In this document: positions 24,718 to 31,051 of the stretch, one piece after another
How the letters are laid out: each line of letters begins with the position of its first letter
Position numbering within the stretch: the first letter of the stretch is position 1
Virus record (IMG/VR): IMGVR_UViG_3300008216_004600
Coordinates: 1-38,176 of that record
Source: a virus
DNA length: 38,176 nucleotides
Direction: 5' to 3' (one strand)
Program-made: the position numbers and the translations under genes
The notes under the pieces: model-generated
What the model was told of the DNA's origin: nothing
The model's database searches: none
The model's input: only the letters and a program-made list of their open reading frames with translations

Positions 24718-25014
24718 TCAGGCTCCTGGTCTGCGCACGCCCGGTACGGAGGCACGTCCAGCGGCGATATCCGCGCCACGTTCGGTCAGCTTAACCAGCA
24801 TCACGGCATCCATGTCTTCCACCTCGGCGAGACCTTGCTCATCGAGCCAGTGCAGTTCTGTCTTCACCTGGTCTCGGGAGGCGTTATGGCCGTACTGGCG
24901 AAGAAGACCGGCCAGCACCGAACTGTTGGCACTGTACGCCGGCATTTCACACAGAATGCGCAAGATCACCAGGCGCTGGTCCTCGCGCAGGAAATTCGCG
25001 TACTTGCTGCTCAT
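24718..25014 (-). CDS. Mu gp26-like protein, winged-helix type
   Basis: A 98-aa protein similar to Mu gp26 and the VpaChn25_0724-type phage proteins. It has a small winged-helix-like region: REDQRLVILRILCEMPAYSANSSVL and then LHWLDEQGLAEVEDMDAVMLVKLTERG. Located just before the small terminase gene, as in Mu. It is often annotated as an ArsR-like regulator, but whether it binds DNA or joins the packaging complex is not known. Confidence 0.75.
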   Translation of the reverse strand: MSSKYANFLREDQRLVILRILCEMPAYSANSSVLAGLLRQYGHNASRDQVKTELHWLDEQGLAEVEDMDAVMLVKLTERGADIAAGRASVPGVRRPGA

Positions 25015-25020
25015 TGGCGG

Positions 25021-25323
25021 TCACCTGTGCTTCAGAAGGTAGTCGTTAACACGATCCAGATTCTTGGCGACGGGAATCATGCTTTCCGCTATGCCGCCTA
25101 ACCGGGCCTCCAAGCCCGCCAATCGCTCCACCAAATTGGAGAGCTGATCGGTGGTGGGGACAGATTTCATCGCCGTCTCCAGAGCGATCAACCGGGAGCG
25201 CATTTCCAGCACTTCCGTGGCCCGGGCGGATTGGCGCCCGATCAACCAGGCGTAGATCCCCACCAACACGGTCAAAATCCATTGCATGTTCGAGAACGAG
25301 AACGTCAGCTCCCCGAGTTCCAT
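25021..25323 (-). CDS. DUF2730-type protein, one transmembrane segment and coiled coil
   Basis: A 100-aa protein with one transmembrane helix (about 13-29) and a long C-terminal coiled coil (about 35-95). The pattern fits DUF2730, found between lysis and packaging genes in Mu-like phages. ATG 25323 directly precedes the Rz1 stop. Its function is not known; a role in lysis or virion assembly at the membrane is possible. Confidence 0.7.
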   Translation of the reverse strand: MELGELTFSFSNMQWILTVLVGIYAWLIGRQSARATEVLEMRSRLIALETAMKSVPTTDQLSNLVERLAGLEARLGGIAESMIPVAKNLDRVNDYLLKHR

Positions 25324-25584
25324 CTACTTTTCCCCCTGCATCTGATATTCGTACTGCTCGTACTTCAGCCCCGCGCACTCGCCGTAAAGGTCATACATCT
25401 GTTTCAGCACGACCGGGCACTGATTTGGATCATTCGTCGGATACGGGATCCGAGCGCTGCAGGGCACCGTCGAGACCGCCGGTTGCGGCGTCGACAGCCC
25501 GCTGTCGGGCGGCGGTGAGGATGTGCACGACACGGTCGCTATAGCGCACAGCAGCACGCAGCTCGGCGTTTTCAGCGAGTGCAT
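25324..25584 (-). CDS. Rz1: Outer-membrane spanin lipoprotein (Rz1-like)
   Basis: An 86-aa lipoprotein whose signal ends in a lipobox-like ATVSC with Cys20, followed by a Pro/Ser-rich region as in Rz1. It starts inside the Rz gene in another frame (overlap 25430-25584) and extends beyond it. This overlapping arrangement is characteristic of spanin pairs. Together with Rz it fuses inner and outer membranes in the last step of lysis. Longer than lambda Rz1 (60 aa); residue T at -3 is not the commonest lipobox residue. Confidence 0.75.
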   Translation of the reverse strand: MHSLKTPSCVLLCAIATVSCTSSPPPDSGLSTPQPAVSTVPCSARIPYPTNDPNQCPVVLKQMYDLYGECAGLKYEQYEYQMQGEK

Positions 25585-25837
25585 CTTTCAGCTCCTGAGT
25601 GGTGGTCTGGTCCTGCCGGTATCGCTCCGCCAGGAGTTTGGACAGCCGCACGCTGGCCGCTTTCGAATCGACCAGTAGCGTCTTGTGAGTGGCTAGCGCC
25701 TCGGTTAATGCGGCCAGAGTGGCCTGGTTGGCTTGCGCTTCGGCTCGGCCTTTTCCTTGCTTGTAGCCGATGCCGTATCCCCCACCTGCGGACAGAATGG
25801 CGGCCACCAGGATGGCGATGATCCAGCGCGCGATCAT
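25430..25837 (-). CDS. Rz: Inner-membrane spanin (Rz-like)
   Basis: A 135-aa protein with an N-terminal transmembrane anchor (about 5-25), followed by a basic YKQGKGRAEAQ boundary and a long periplasmic helical region (about 30-120). This is the architecture of i-spanins. It overlaps the endolysin stop (ATGA) upstream and contains the start of Rz1 in a different frame. Topology and neighbours make the call firm even without close sequence similarity. Confidence 0.82.
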   Translation of the reverse strand: MIARWIIAILVAAILSAGGGYGIGYKQGKGRAEAQANQATLAALTEALATHKTLLVDSKAASVRLSKLLAERYRQDQTTTQELKDALAENAELRAAVRYSDRVVHILTAARQRAVDAATGGLDGALQRSDPVSDE

Positions 25838-26448
25838 GGGCAGACTCCCGTGCCCCAGCCGGCCCGTTCATACAGCGGGGACCAGCGGAGCAAGATCCGC
25901 CGGGGGTAGTCTCGGTTTTCCCGGAACGCAGCGGCGGAACGGCCCGCGTTGAACCGCTCCACCGAATCAAACCACGCCAGCGGATCGGCCCCCTTAGCCG
26001 ATGCCAGCCGTTTGTCGCGGAGGATCCAACCGAGACCGCCGTTGTAGCTCGCAAGCGTCATGGCCCAGCGGTCGCAGACGTGGGTGGCGTGGATCCGGTC
26101 ATAGAGCCAGCGGTCATACAACACCAGCGCTTGTAGCGCCCAACTCGGGTTATAGGGCTGACGGTCTCCCAGGTACGCCGGATACAACTCCGCGAACCAA
26201 TCCGACGTGTCCGGCATGAACTGCGCGAGCCCCTCAGCGCCGGCCCATGACCGAGCGTCAGAACGCCAGGCGCTTTCTTGGTGAACCTGAGCCGCCAGCG
26301 TAGCGATGGGAGCATCCAGGCCCCAGTGGGCATGGGCGGCGCGGGTCAGCAGGCGCTGGTATTGCAGCGCCTCCCGAGGGACGACATCGGCGTAAGCCGG
26401 CTGGCAGGCACTGACCAGCAGCACCATGGCGACGATCAGCCCGCGCAT
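25834..26448 (-). CDS. Lytic transglycosylase endolysin (SLT domain)
   Basis: A 204-aa secreted lytic transglycosylase. Residues 1-20 are a Sec signal (possible cut after AYA). The SLT fold shows the catalytic glutamate in QVHQESAWR (E58), GAEGLAQFMP (about 70-79) and the ASYNGG motif (about 133-138). It cleaves the glycan strand of peptidoglycan with formation of an anhydro-sugar. The signal also contains VSAC, a possible lipobox with Cys15, so an anchored lipoprotein form is possible. It follows the holin by one base and is coupled to Rz. Confidence 0.85.
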   Translation of the reverse strand: MRGLIVAMVLLVSACQPAYADVVPREALQYQRLLTRAAHAHWGLDAPIATLAAQVHQESAWRSDARSWAGAEGLAQFMPDTSDWFAELYPAYLGDRQPYNPSWALQALVLYDRWLYDRIHATHVCDRWAMTLASYNGGLGWILRDKRLASAKGADPLAWFDSVERFNAGRSAAAFRENRDYPRRILLRWSPLYERAGWGTGVCP

Positions 26449-26449
26449 G

Positions 26450-26728
26450 TTAGAGCCCCAGCGTCAGACCGAGGATGCAGGCCAGCACGACCAGGGCACG
26501 CCGCACCATTGCCGCAGCACAAGGCACGGCCTGGGTGCCTCGGGCAAACGTATGCGGTCGCGCATAGGGGAACAGGGTCCGGTCAATCCAGTAGCCGAGC
26601 ACCGCACCCATCGTGACCAGCGACGCTTTATACAGGACAACAGGCAACTGCTGCGGTTGGATCAGAGCGATAACAACCAGCAGCCCTATAGTGATGACCA
26701 GCCATTCTGTGAGGCGGGGGAATCGCAT
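26450..26728 (-). CDS. Putative holin (HP1-type)
   Basis: A 92-aa protein with three hydrophobic segments (about 8-24, 28-48, 70-92). The central LYKASLVTMGAVLGYWIDR-LFPYARP stretch is typical of the holins of Mu-like and HP1-like phages. It is the first gene after late promoter copy 4. The ATG has GGAG about 8 bases upstream. As a holin it would depolarise or permeabilise the inner membrane and time lysis. Confidence 0.75.
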   Translation of the reverse strand: MRFPRLTEWLVITIGLLVVIALIQPQQLPVVLYKASLVTMGAVLGYWIDRTLFPYARPHTFARGTQAVPCAAAMVRRALVVLACILGLTLGL

Positions 26729-26761
26729 GACGCTCTCCGTTCGGTGGGTCCGAAATAACTA

Positions 26762-26780
26762 CGCCCCCATGATGGGGGCG
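26762..26780. repeat. Hairpin overlapping the -10 of late promoter copy 4
   Basis: CGCCCCCAT and ATGGGGGCG form a 9-bp perfect arm pair around one base (26762-26780). The -10 hexamer CATCAT lies inside it. In the leftward direction the run after the stem is TAGTTATTTC, so it could also act as a weak terminator for the cargo genes upstream. It may alter melting of this promoter. Confidence 0.5.
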
Positions 26781-26813
26781 CAGCCCGTGAGCGTCTTTTG
26801 AACGAGGGCAAAA
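26769..26813 (-). promoter_or_regulatory. Late promoter copy 4 (Plys-like), before the lysis genes
   Basis: Dyad TTTTGCCCTCGTTCAAAA at 26796-26813, hexamer CATCAT at 26769-26774, 21 bases between. The dyad abuts the TGA stop of the small lipoprotein gene. The predicted start near 26762 leaves a 34-base leader with a Shine-Dalgarno before the holin. Confidence 0.8.
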
Positions 26814-27011
26814 TCAGTCGCGGCGGAGCACCAGGTGCTGGCTGGTGCAGTCAGATGTGGAGACCACTCCCATAAAGGCGTTCAGTTTTACCGCGCATTT
26901 CTCGACATTCAATCCATCACGGCCGTCGCTGGAAATATTGGTCACATACGGACCAGCCGTGGTACATCCCCCAGTAAAAATGGCAAGCGCCAGAAGTACT
27001 ACCTTTTTCAC
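26814..27011 (-). CDS. Small lipoprotein
   Basis: A 65-aa lipoprotein: a short basic start, a hydrophobic stretch, and the lipobox FTGGC with Cys16. The mature part is about 50 residues with a NISSDGRDGLNVEKC segment and a second Cys (C55) that could pair with C39. It begins with GTG, preceded by AAGGAG. It is the last gene of the repressor-side operon and ends against late promoter copy 4. Similar small phage lipoproteins have no settled role; an envelope-changing function in the lysogen is inferred. Confidence 0.6.
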   Translation of the reverse strand: MKKVVLLALAIFTGGCTTAGPYVTNISSDGRDGLNVEKCAVKLNAFMGVVSTSDCTSQHLVLRRD

Positions 27012-27038
27012 ATCGTTCTCCTTGGTTTTTAGATATCG

Positions 27039-27386
27039 CTATTTCAGGGTGCCAGGCGTGTTGATCACCTGTTGCACTCGGATCATTTTTCCAGTGCCAG
27101 AAAACAAAACAGACGCCTGCTGGATGGCGGTATTCACTGATGTACCCCGTGCTTTCGACTCGACGTACTGCCACACATAGAGCTGGTTGCCGTCCTGTAG
27201 AGTGACGATCTGTTGTGGTTCGCCGAGGATAGCCCTCGCGTCATCGGTGGTGGTTACTCCGGGCTGTAGCTGTTGTACCGCATCAGCATTAAATTGAGCC
27301 CCGGAGGTTGCCGTAGCGCACCCGCCGAGCAGCAGCACGCTGAAAAGAGCAGTCGCCAACAGCCTTATGTTCAGTCCCTTGATCAT
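27039..27386 (-). CDS. BamE/SmpA-like lipoprotein
   Basis: A 115-aa lipoprotein with a lipobox LLGGC (Cys23). The mature domain reads LQPGVTTTDDARAILGEPQQIV followed by a W-Q-Y strand (QLYVWQYV), the pattern of the BamE/SmpA-OmlA fold. BamE itself is a part of the outer-membrane protein insertion machine. Here the gene is phage-borne, seven codons' distance or less from its neighbours in an operon with the repressor, with AGGAG ahead of the ATG. It may alter surface proteins to exclude superinfecting phage; that is inference. Confidence 0.65.
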   Translation of the reverse strand: MIKGLNIRLLATALFSVLLLGGCATATSGAQFNADAVQQLQPGVTTTDDARAILGEPQQIVTLQDGNQLYVWQYVESKARGTSVNTAIQQASVLFSGTGKMIRVQQVINTPGTLK

Positions 27387-27389
27387 GTT

Positions 27390-27953
27390 TTATCTCCTGC
27401 CGCGTAACCGCAACAGCTCAGCGTCGAGCTGTGTGATCCGTGCCCGGCAATCATTCTGAAGGCCTTGGGCCGCCGAACGCCGCAGAGTCCAGAGCCCGGC
27501 GGCCGCCAACATCACGGCCACCACCACCGCATAAAGCCACAGCGGCAGCATTTCGTCGAGGCGTGGCATGCCGTCTGCCGGCAGCAGCAGCACCGTCCAA
27601 TCCCGGCCACTTAACTCAAGAGTCCGCCATACGCTCCAAACGATCATCGCAACCAAACTGAGGAACGCGCTGGCAAAGATAAAAAACGGTGTATTGACCC
27701 ATTCAGAGCATCGCGCCCACCACATGTCTCTCTTCAACGAGGATCTGCGGTCTCGCAATTCCGTTTCAGAAAGAGCATCTGCACGCAACGAAAAGTGATC
27801 GTCGCTTTCGTTCAATACCAGGCTCAGAGAAGGAGTAGGCTGATCGCTCAGGATGCGCATCAGCTTGGCCAGGTCCTCCGCGCTCCCAAAATGCAGGTGA
27901 ACTTCGTTGTAATCCCGCCCCGCAACCCGATTGAAGTTACCGGTGACTTCCAT
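27390..27953 (-). CDS. Two-transmembrane protein with a repressor-like N-terminal motif
   Basis: A 187-aa protein I do not recognise. Two transmembrane helices are clear (about 89-108 and 137-156); the C-terminal 25 residues are a charged helix. Residues 5-15 (GNFNRVAGRDY) match the end of the repressor (GNRVAGRDY), and the DNA there is 27/31 identical. It lies between the repressor and two lipoprotein genes on the same strand, overlapping none, with the next gene's ribosome-binding site inside its 3' end. Expression in the lysogen and an exclusion or signalling role are inferred. Confidence 0.6.
   Translation of the reverse strand: MEVTGNFNRVAGRDYNEVHLHFGSAEDLAKLMRILSDQPTPSLSLVLNESDDHFSLRADALSETELRDRRSSLKRDMWWARCSEWVNTPFFIFASAFLSLVAMIVWSVWRTLELSGRDWTVLLLPADGMPRLDEMLPLWLYAVVVAVMLAAAGLWTLRRSAAQGLQNDCRARITQLDAELLRLRGRR
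27902..27932 (-). repeat. Direct repeat, copy in the membrane protein gene
   Basis: A 31-base segment 27/31 identical to 28113-28143. Both are in frame and encode NRVAGRDY-type peptides. Confidence 0.75.
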
Positions 27954-27981
27954 GGCTTTGCCCCCTGTCAGTAGGTAAATA

Positions 27982-28007
27982 GGGTTTCACTTTAGAAAAG
28001 TGAACCC
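27982..28007. terminator. Hairpin after the repressor gene
   Basis: An 11-bp stem with one bulged T and a loop of about 3 bases (GGGTTtCACTTT / AAAGTGAACCC). In the leftward RNA it is followed by TATTTACC. It could be a leaky terminator between the repressor and the cargo genes, or a regulatory site. The interval 27954-28101 contains no gene that I can support. Confidence 0.45.
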
Positions 28008-28101
28008 GATCACAGTATGCCGCCCATCCGCGCCAGCCGACCGCTTGTCGAATGCCAGCCAAAACGGAAAACGTTTTCCGCTTTGTAACTGATTCCCGTT
28101 C

Positions 28102-28488
28102 TTATTTTTCGCCTTCTTTGTAATCCCGGCCAGCAACCCGGTTTCCCCGGCCGGAGACACGGACACCAGTCTTCGACTCGCCGGAAAGCAATGCCGAAAG
28201 CAGAGCCTTCCGTTCCTTTGCTGGCATCCCCCGATAGTGCTCTAGAAGCAACTCTTCGTCTGGTGCCATTTCTGGCACATCGCCATGGCGCCCCGTTACC
28301 AGGTACATCACATCCAGACCGGCCCCAGCCCACACACCAAGGGCATCGGCATCAGGGGAGGCAGTACCGCCCTCCCAACGAATCAGGGTTCGTTTGGACG
28401 CACCGACCATTGAGGCGAATTCCGTCTGGGTGAGGCCCAAGCGCTCACGCTCCTCTCGGAGTCGAGCGCCGAGTGTCATATTTGTCAT
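28102..28488 (-). CDS. Lysogeny repressor, HTH_3 (Cro/CI) type
   Basis: A 128-aa protein with an N-terminal helix-turn-helix (about 6-62), including GLTQTEFASMVGASKRTLIRWE. There is no LexA/CI-type peptidase domain, so induction by RecA-driven self-cleavage is not expected. The C-terminus has a GNRVAGRDY motif (115-123). I take ATG 28488, with AAGGTG upstream, over the ORF start at 28530, which lies beyond the operator. It is divergent from the early genes and the operator-promoter lies between. It should keep the early promoter silent in the lysogen. Confidence 0.82.
   Translation of the reverse strand: MTNMTLGARLREERERLGLTQTEFASMVGASKRTLIRWEGGTASPDADALGVWAGAGLDVMYLVTGRHGDVPEMAPDEELLLEHYRGMPAKERKALLSALLSGESKTGVRVSGRGNRVAGRDYKEGEK
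28113..28143 (-). repeat. Direct repeat, copy in the repressor gene
   Basis: Partner of 27902-27932 (27/31 identical); encodes the NRVAGRDY end of the repressor. Confidence 0.75.
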
Positions 28489-28497
28489 CAATGCACC

Positions 28498-28526
28498 TTG
28501 ACAGGTGACAATAATGTCACCATGAT
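28498..28526 (+). promoter_or_regulatory. Early promoter with palindromic operator
   Basis: A perfect -35 TTGACA (28498-28503) and CATGAT (28521-28526) are spaced by 17 bases. The spacer is filled by GGTGACA-ATAA-TGTCACC, a perfect inverted repeat with 7-base arms (28504-28521). Repressor bound there would block rightward early transcription. On the other strand the palindrome carries CATTAT close to the repressor start, so self-regulation is also possible. Confidence 0.75.
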
Positions 28527-28567
28527 CCACCTAGAATCATACTGTAATTCAAGGAGCCGCCACCGCC

Positions 28568-28771
28568 ATGGCAACCCCTAAAGCACTGACCCCGGAGCAG
28601 GTCAAAAAAACCCTGAAGCAACGTGGTATCACGATCACCCAATGGGCGCAGAACCACGGGTACCGTCGGGACGCCGTTTACCGCGTCCTGAATGGAATCG
28701 ACAAGGCCCACTACGGACAGGCGCACGAGATTGCCGTCGCACTCGGCATCAAACGGCAGGCAGCCGCATGA
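28568..28771 (+). CDS. BcepMu gp16-like DNA-binding protein
   Basis: A 67-aa protein, the first early gene, divergent from the repressor. It resembles the BcepMu gp16 family: LTPEQVKKTLKQRGITITQW, then a helix-turn-helix GYRRDAVYRVLNGIDKAHYG, then HEIAVALGIK. The start has AGGAG twelve bases upstream. By position it takes the place of Mu Ner, the Cro-like repressor that turns down both early and repressor promoters. That function is inferred; DNA binding is likely from the fold. Confidence 0.8.
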   Translation: MATPKALTPEQVKKTLKQRGITITQWAQNHGYRRDAVYRVLNGIDKAHYGQAHEIAVALGIKRQAAA

Positions 28772-29074
28772 TCAATGCACGCCTGACCGCGCCCATGCTC
28801 CGCCGGCCTGTAGTAGCCCGTACAGCACACTTATTGGCTGGAGAACGTCGGGAGAAATACCAACGTCATCTCCTACATTTGCCCTCTGGTACAGCTCTCG
28901 CCGTTCTCGCCAACGAGGTTCGAGGTCCTGCAGCACAGCGGGAGTTCGATGACTCATCACCTGCAGAACGTCGTTCAGCGCAGCGCACACGCCTTGAGCC
29001 CAGTCATCAGTCGCGGAAAGCTCCGCTTCCAGCTGCTCCATGCGGGCGTTCAATGCGTCCAGATTGTCGGCCAT
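28772..29074 (-). CDS. Hypothetical coiled-coil protein on the opposite strand
   Basis: A 100-aa ORF on the minus strand within the otherwise rightward early region. The ATG is preceded by GGAGGGG at a good distance. The N-terminus (LDALNARMEQLEAELSATDD) is a coiled coil, and the remaining part is helical. It ends at the base after the gp16-like stop codon. The overlapping plus-strand ORFs lack ribosome-binding sites and have odd composition, so this is the better choice. No family is recognised. Confidence 0.5.
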   Translation of the reverse strand: MADNLDALNARMEQLEAELSATDDWAQGVCAALNDVLQVMSHRTPAVLQDLEPRWRERRELYQRANVGDDVGISPDVLQPISVLYGLLQAGGAWARSGVH

Positions 29075-29127
29075 GGGGCCCCTCCGTCATCCGATTCATG
29101 ATGCCGGAATTTGGACATAGAGCAACC

Positions 29128-29156
29128 CCGTTTCACCAGATGCAAAACGGTTTTTT
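29128..29156 (+). terminator. Possible intrinsic terminator before the second early operon
   Basis: CCGTTT (29128-29133) pairs with AAACGG (29145-29150), loop 11 bases, followed directly by six T. It lies between the gp16-like unit and the gene at 29198. The stem is short, so termination may be partial. Confidence 0.5.
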
Positions 29157-29197
29157 GTTTGGCACCTCCAGCCAGACGAGACGCCGGGGACTTTCCA

Positions 29198-29689
29198 ATG
29201 TCGCCTAGAGTTTGGAAACGCCGGATACCCACAAGCCTCAGACAGGCGTTCGAGTGGTGTAAGGACTATGCGCGTGACGTCCACAACCTCAGCGTCCCTC
29301 AAATCGCCGAAGGTATGGGGGTGGCGGATCACTGGCGTCTTTATAAGTGGATCGCGGGTGCCAATATGCCGGCGGTCAAAGTCACCGCGTATGAGCGCTG
29401 TTGCGGTATCAATTTTGTCAGCCGTTATCTGGCCGCAACGGGTGGACGCCTAGTTGTTCAGATCCCTACCGGAAAGACCTCTTCCGCCCAGGATGTATTG
29501 GCTCTGCAGGGAGAGGTTACCGACGCAATCGCCGCGCTGATCGATTTCTACAAAGGAAAAGCTGAGGCCACCCAGACTCTGGCGAAAATCCAAGGCGCTA
29601 TGGAGGGCCTGGCCTACCACCACAGCAACGTAGAGCAACACAGCACCCCTCAATTGCCTTTCGACACCGAGATGGAGGACGACTCATGA
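29198..29689 (+). CDS. Early HTH-like phage protein
   Basis: A 163-aa protein. The N-terminal half (RRIPTSLRQAFEWCKDYARDVHNLSVPQIAEGMGVADHWRLYKWI) reads like a DNA-binding HTH seen in early regions of transposable phages; the C-terminal part is a helical oligomerisation-like region (DVLALQGEVTDAIAALIDFYKG). ATG 29198 has GGGGA eight bases before it; the 29-codon upstream extension passes through the terminator hairpin and is unlikely. It overlaps the next gene (ATGA). A role as a regulator is inferred. Confidence 0.65.
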   Translation: MSPRVWKRRIPTSLRQAFEWCKDYARDVHNLSVPQIAEGMGVADHWRLYKWIAGANMPAVKVTAYERCCGINFVSRYLAATGGRLVVQIPTGKTSSAQDVLALQGEVTDAIAALIDFYKGKAEATQTLAKIQGAMEGLAYHHSNVEQHSTPQLPFDTEMEDDS

Positions 29690-29934
29690 ATGTTATCCCG
29701 TGCAAGCTGCGCCCAGGCGACCCGCTCATTGTGAACGGGCCGGACGGAAAGGAATATCGCGCGACGTTTATCCAGCGGTACCCAGAGCACGACCTCAACA
29801 AGCTGCACTCCAACGACTGGGAAGGCCTCCCCGATGTCGACGAACTGGGCTTCGTCAACTTGTCCGACGAATGCCTGATTCGGCGCTCCCGCCTCGCTCC
29901 CGAGTCAGACCAGGAGGCCGACGGTGACCGATAA
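29686..29934 (+). CDS. Hypothetical early protein
   Basis: An 82-aa acidic protein of unknown family. It begins MNVIPCKLRPGDPLIVNGPDGKEYRA, a beta-like segment, and has no motif I can assign. It is translationally coupled to the gene before it (ATGA overlap) and overlaps the next gene by 11 bases. Confidence 0.6.
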   Translation: MNVIPCKLRPGDPLIVNGPDGKEYRATFIQRYPEHDLNKLHSNDWEGLPDVDELGFVNLSDECLIRRSRLAPESDQEADGDR

Positions 29935-30223
29935 ACATACCTCGCTCCACAAAGGCTTCCGCGTATTCAAGGCCCTGCGTGGACACACCCTCAGCGGCAT
30001 GAGCAACCAAGAGCTGTGCCGCGCAACCGGCCTTAACGCCTCGGCCGTGACGCGCATCATGCAGGCGCTCATCGACGAGGGGTTGGCGGAAAAGCGGTCG
30101 GATGGGCGTTTCTCGCTCAGCGTTAGCACCCTGCAAATCGCCCAGGCCCATGCGCTGGAGATTCAGCGTGCACAGGACCGCATTAACGAACTGGGCCACC
30201 GCATATCCACCGGCCTGCAGTAA
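29924..30223 (+). CDS. IclR-type winged-helix DNA-binding protein
   Basis: A 99-aa protein with the N-terminal winged helix of IclR-like regulators: HKGFRVFKALRGHTLSGMSNQELCRATGLNASAVTRIMQALIDEGLAEK, then a short wing (SDGRFSLS) and a helix. It has no effector domain. Start is GTG with GGAGG seven bases before. Overlap with the gene before and an adjacent gene after place it in the early operon. A regulatory role is likely; its target is unknown. Confidence 0.7.
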   Translation: MTDKHTSLHKGFRVFKALRGHTLSGMSNQELCRATGLNASAVTRIMQALIDEGLAEKRSDGRFSLSVSTLQIAQAHALEIQRAQDRINELGHRISTGLQ

Positions 30224-30235
30224 AGGAGCGCCTCA

Positions 30236-31051
30236 ATGAGCACAAAAACCGATGTGGCCGAATTCCAGGCCCACAGCCAGTTGATCAGCGACCTGTACCT
30301 TGACGGCCAGCCCTATGACCGGCGGCGAGTGGTGAATGAAGCGAGGTTCTGTCTGGAGCAGAGCGCCACCGCGATGCTGGAGACTGGTAAACGGTTGATC
30401 GTCCTCAAGGAGAACGAACCCTTCGGCGACTTTGTGACCATCCTCAATCAAGAACTGGGCATGGACGATCGGATTGCTCGGAAGATGATGCAGGCAGCGG
30501 CTAAGTACCTTTCTCCCAAACTGGAGAGCAAGAGCAAGGCCCTAGCCGCCCTGGGTAAGTCCAAGCTCTACGAGCTGATGATGGAGGACGACGACGAACT
30601 GGTCGCTCTCTCAGAAGGCGGCACCGTTGCCGGATTGGAGCTGGATGACATTGACCGCATGAGCACCCGCGAGCTGAGAAAGGCCCTGCGTGATGCTCGG
30701 GCGGACGACGCCGCAAAAGACCAGGTCATTGCCGACAAGAACAAAAAGCTCGACGAGTTGGCGACGAAGAAAAAGCGCCTCAAGCCCTCGACGCCAGATG
30801 AAGACAGCAAGGCCATTCGGCTGGAGGCCGCGGATCTCTGTTTTCAGGCAGAGGCCCTGGTTCGAGGGCAGGTCCGCGAGGCGCTGATGGCGGTCCTGGC
30901 CCACGGGAACGACAACAACATCGACGTTGACGCGTGGCTGGCTGGCCAACTCGACCAACTCGACCAGGCATTGCTGGAAGTCCGGGATGCGGTTGGTATT
31001 CACCGCAGCGTTGAAGGAGCGCCCTGGGAGCAACAGGGGGACGCTGAATGA
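30236..31051 (+). CDS. Early protein of transposable phages, DUF3102-like
   Basis: A 271-aa acidic protein located directly before the transposase. The N-terminal part (NEARFCLEQSATAMLETGKRLIVLKE and FGDFVTILNQELGMDDRIARKMM) resembles DUF3102-like ParB-related phage proteins. Residues about 150-190 are a Lys-rich coiled coil. The C-terminal part (LDQLDQALLEVRDAVG) is helical. It overlaps the transposase start (ATGA). A DNA-partner function in transposition or replication is possible but unproven. Confidence 0.6.
   Translation: MSTKTDVAEFQAHSQLISDLYLDGQPYDRRRVVNEARFCLEQSATAMLETGKRLIVLKENEPFGDFVTILNQELGMDDRIARKMMQAAAKYLSPKLESKSKALAALGKSKLYELMMEDDDELVALSEGGTVAGLELDDIDRMSTRELRKALRDARADDAAKDQVIADKNKKLDELATKKKRLKPSTPDEDSKAIRLEAADLCFQAEALVRGQVREALMAVLAHGNDNNIDVDAWLAGQLDQLDQALLEVRDAVGIHRSVEGAPWEQQGDAE

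Noticed and set aside
1-26728. Many long plus-strand ORFs (for example 3896-4378, 11192-12019, 12074-12901, 17255-18322, 22546-23433)
   Set aside because: They run antisense to well-supported minus-strand genes and arise from the high GC content; they have no family features or ribosome-binding sites.
29150-29180. Sigma-54-like TTGGCAC before 29198
   Set aside because: The -24/-12 spacing is wrong (8 bases instead of 10 between GG and GC).
28642-29208. 188-aa plus-strand ORF across the gp16-like gene and beyond
   Set aside because: It overlaps two better candidates and lacks a start signal.
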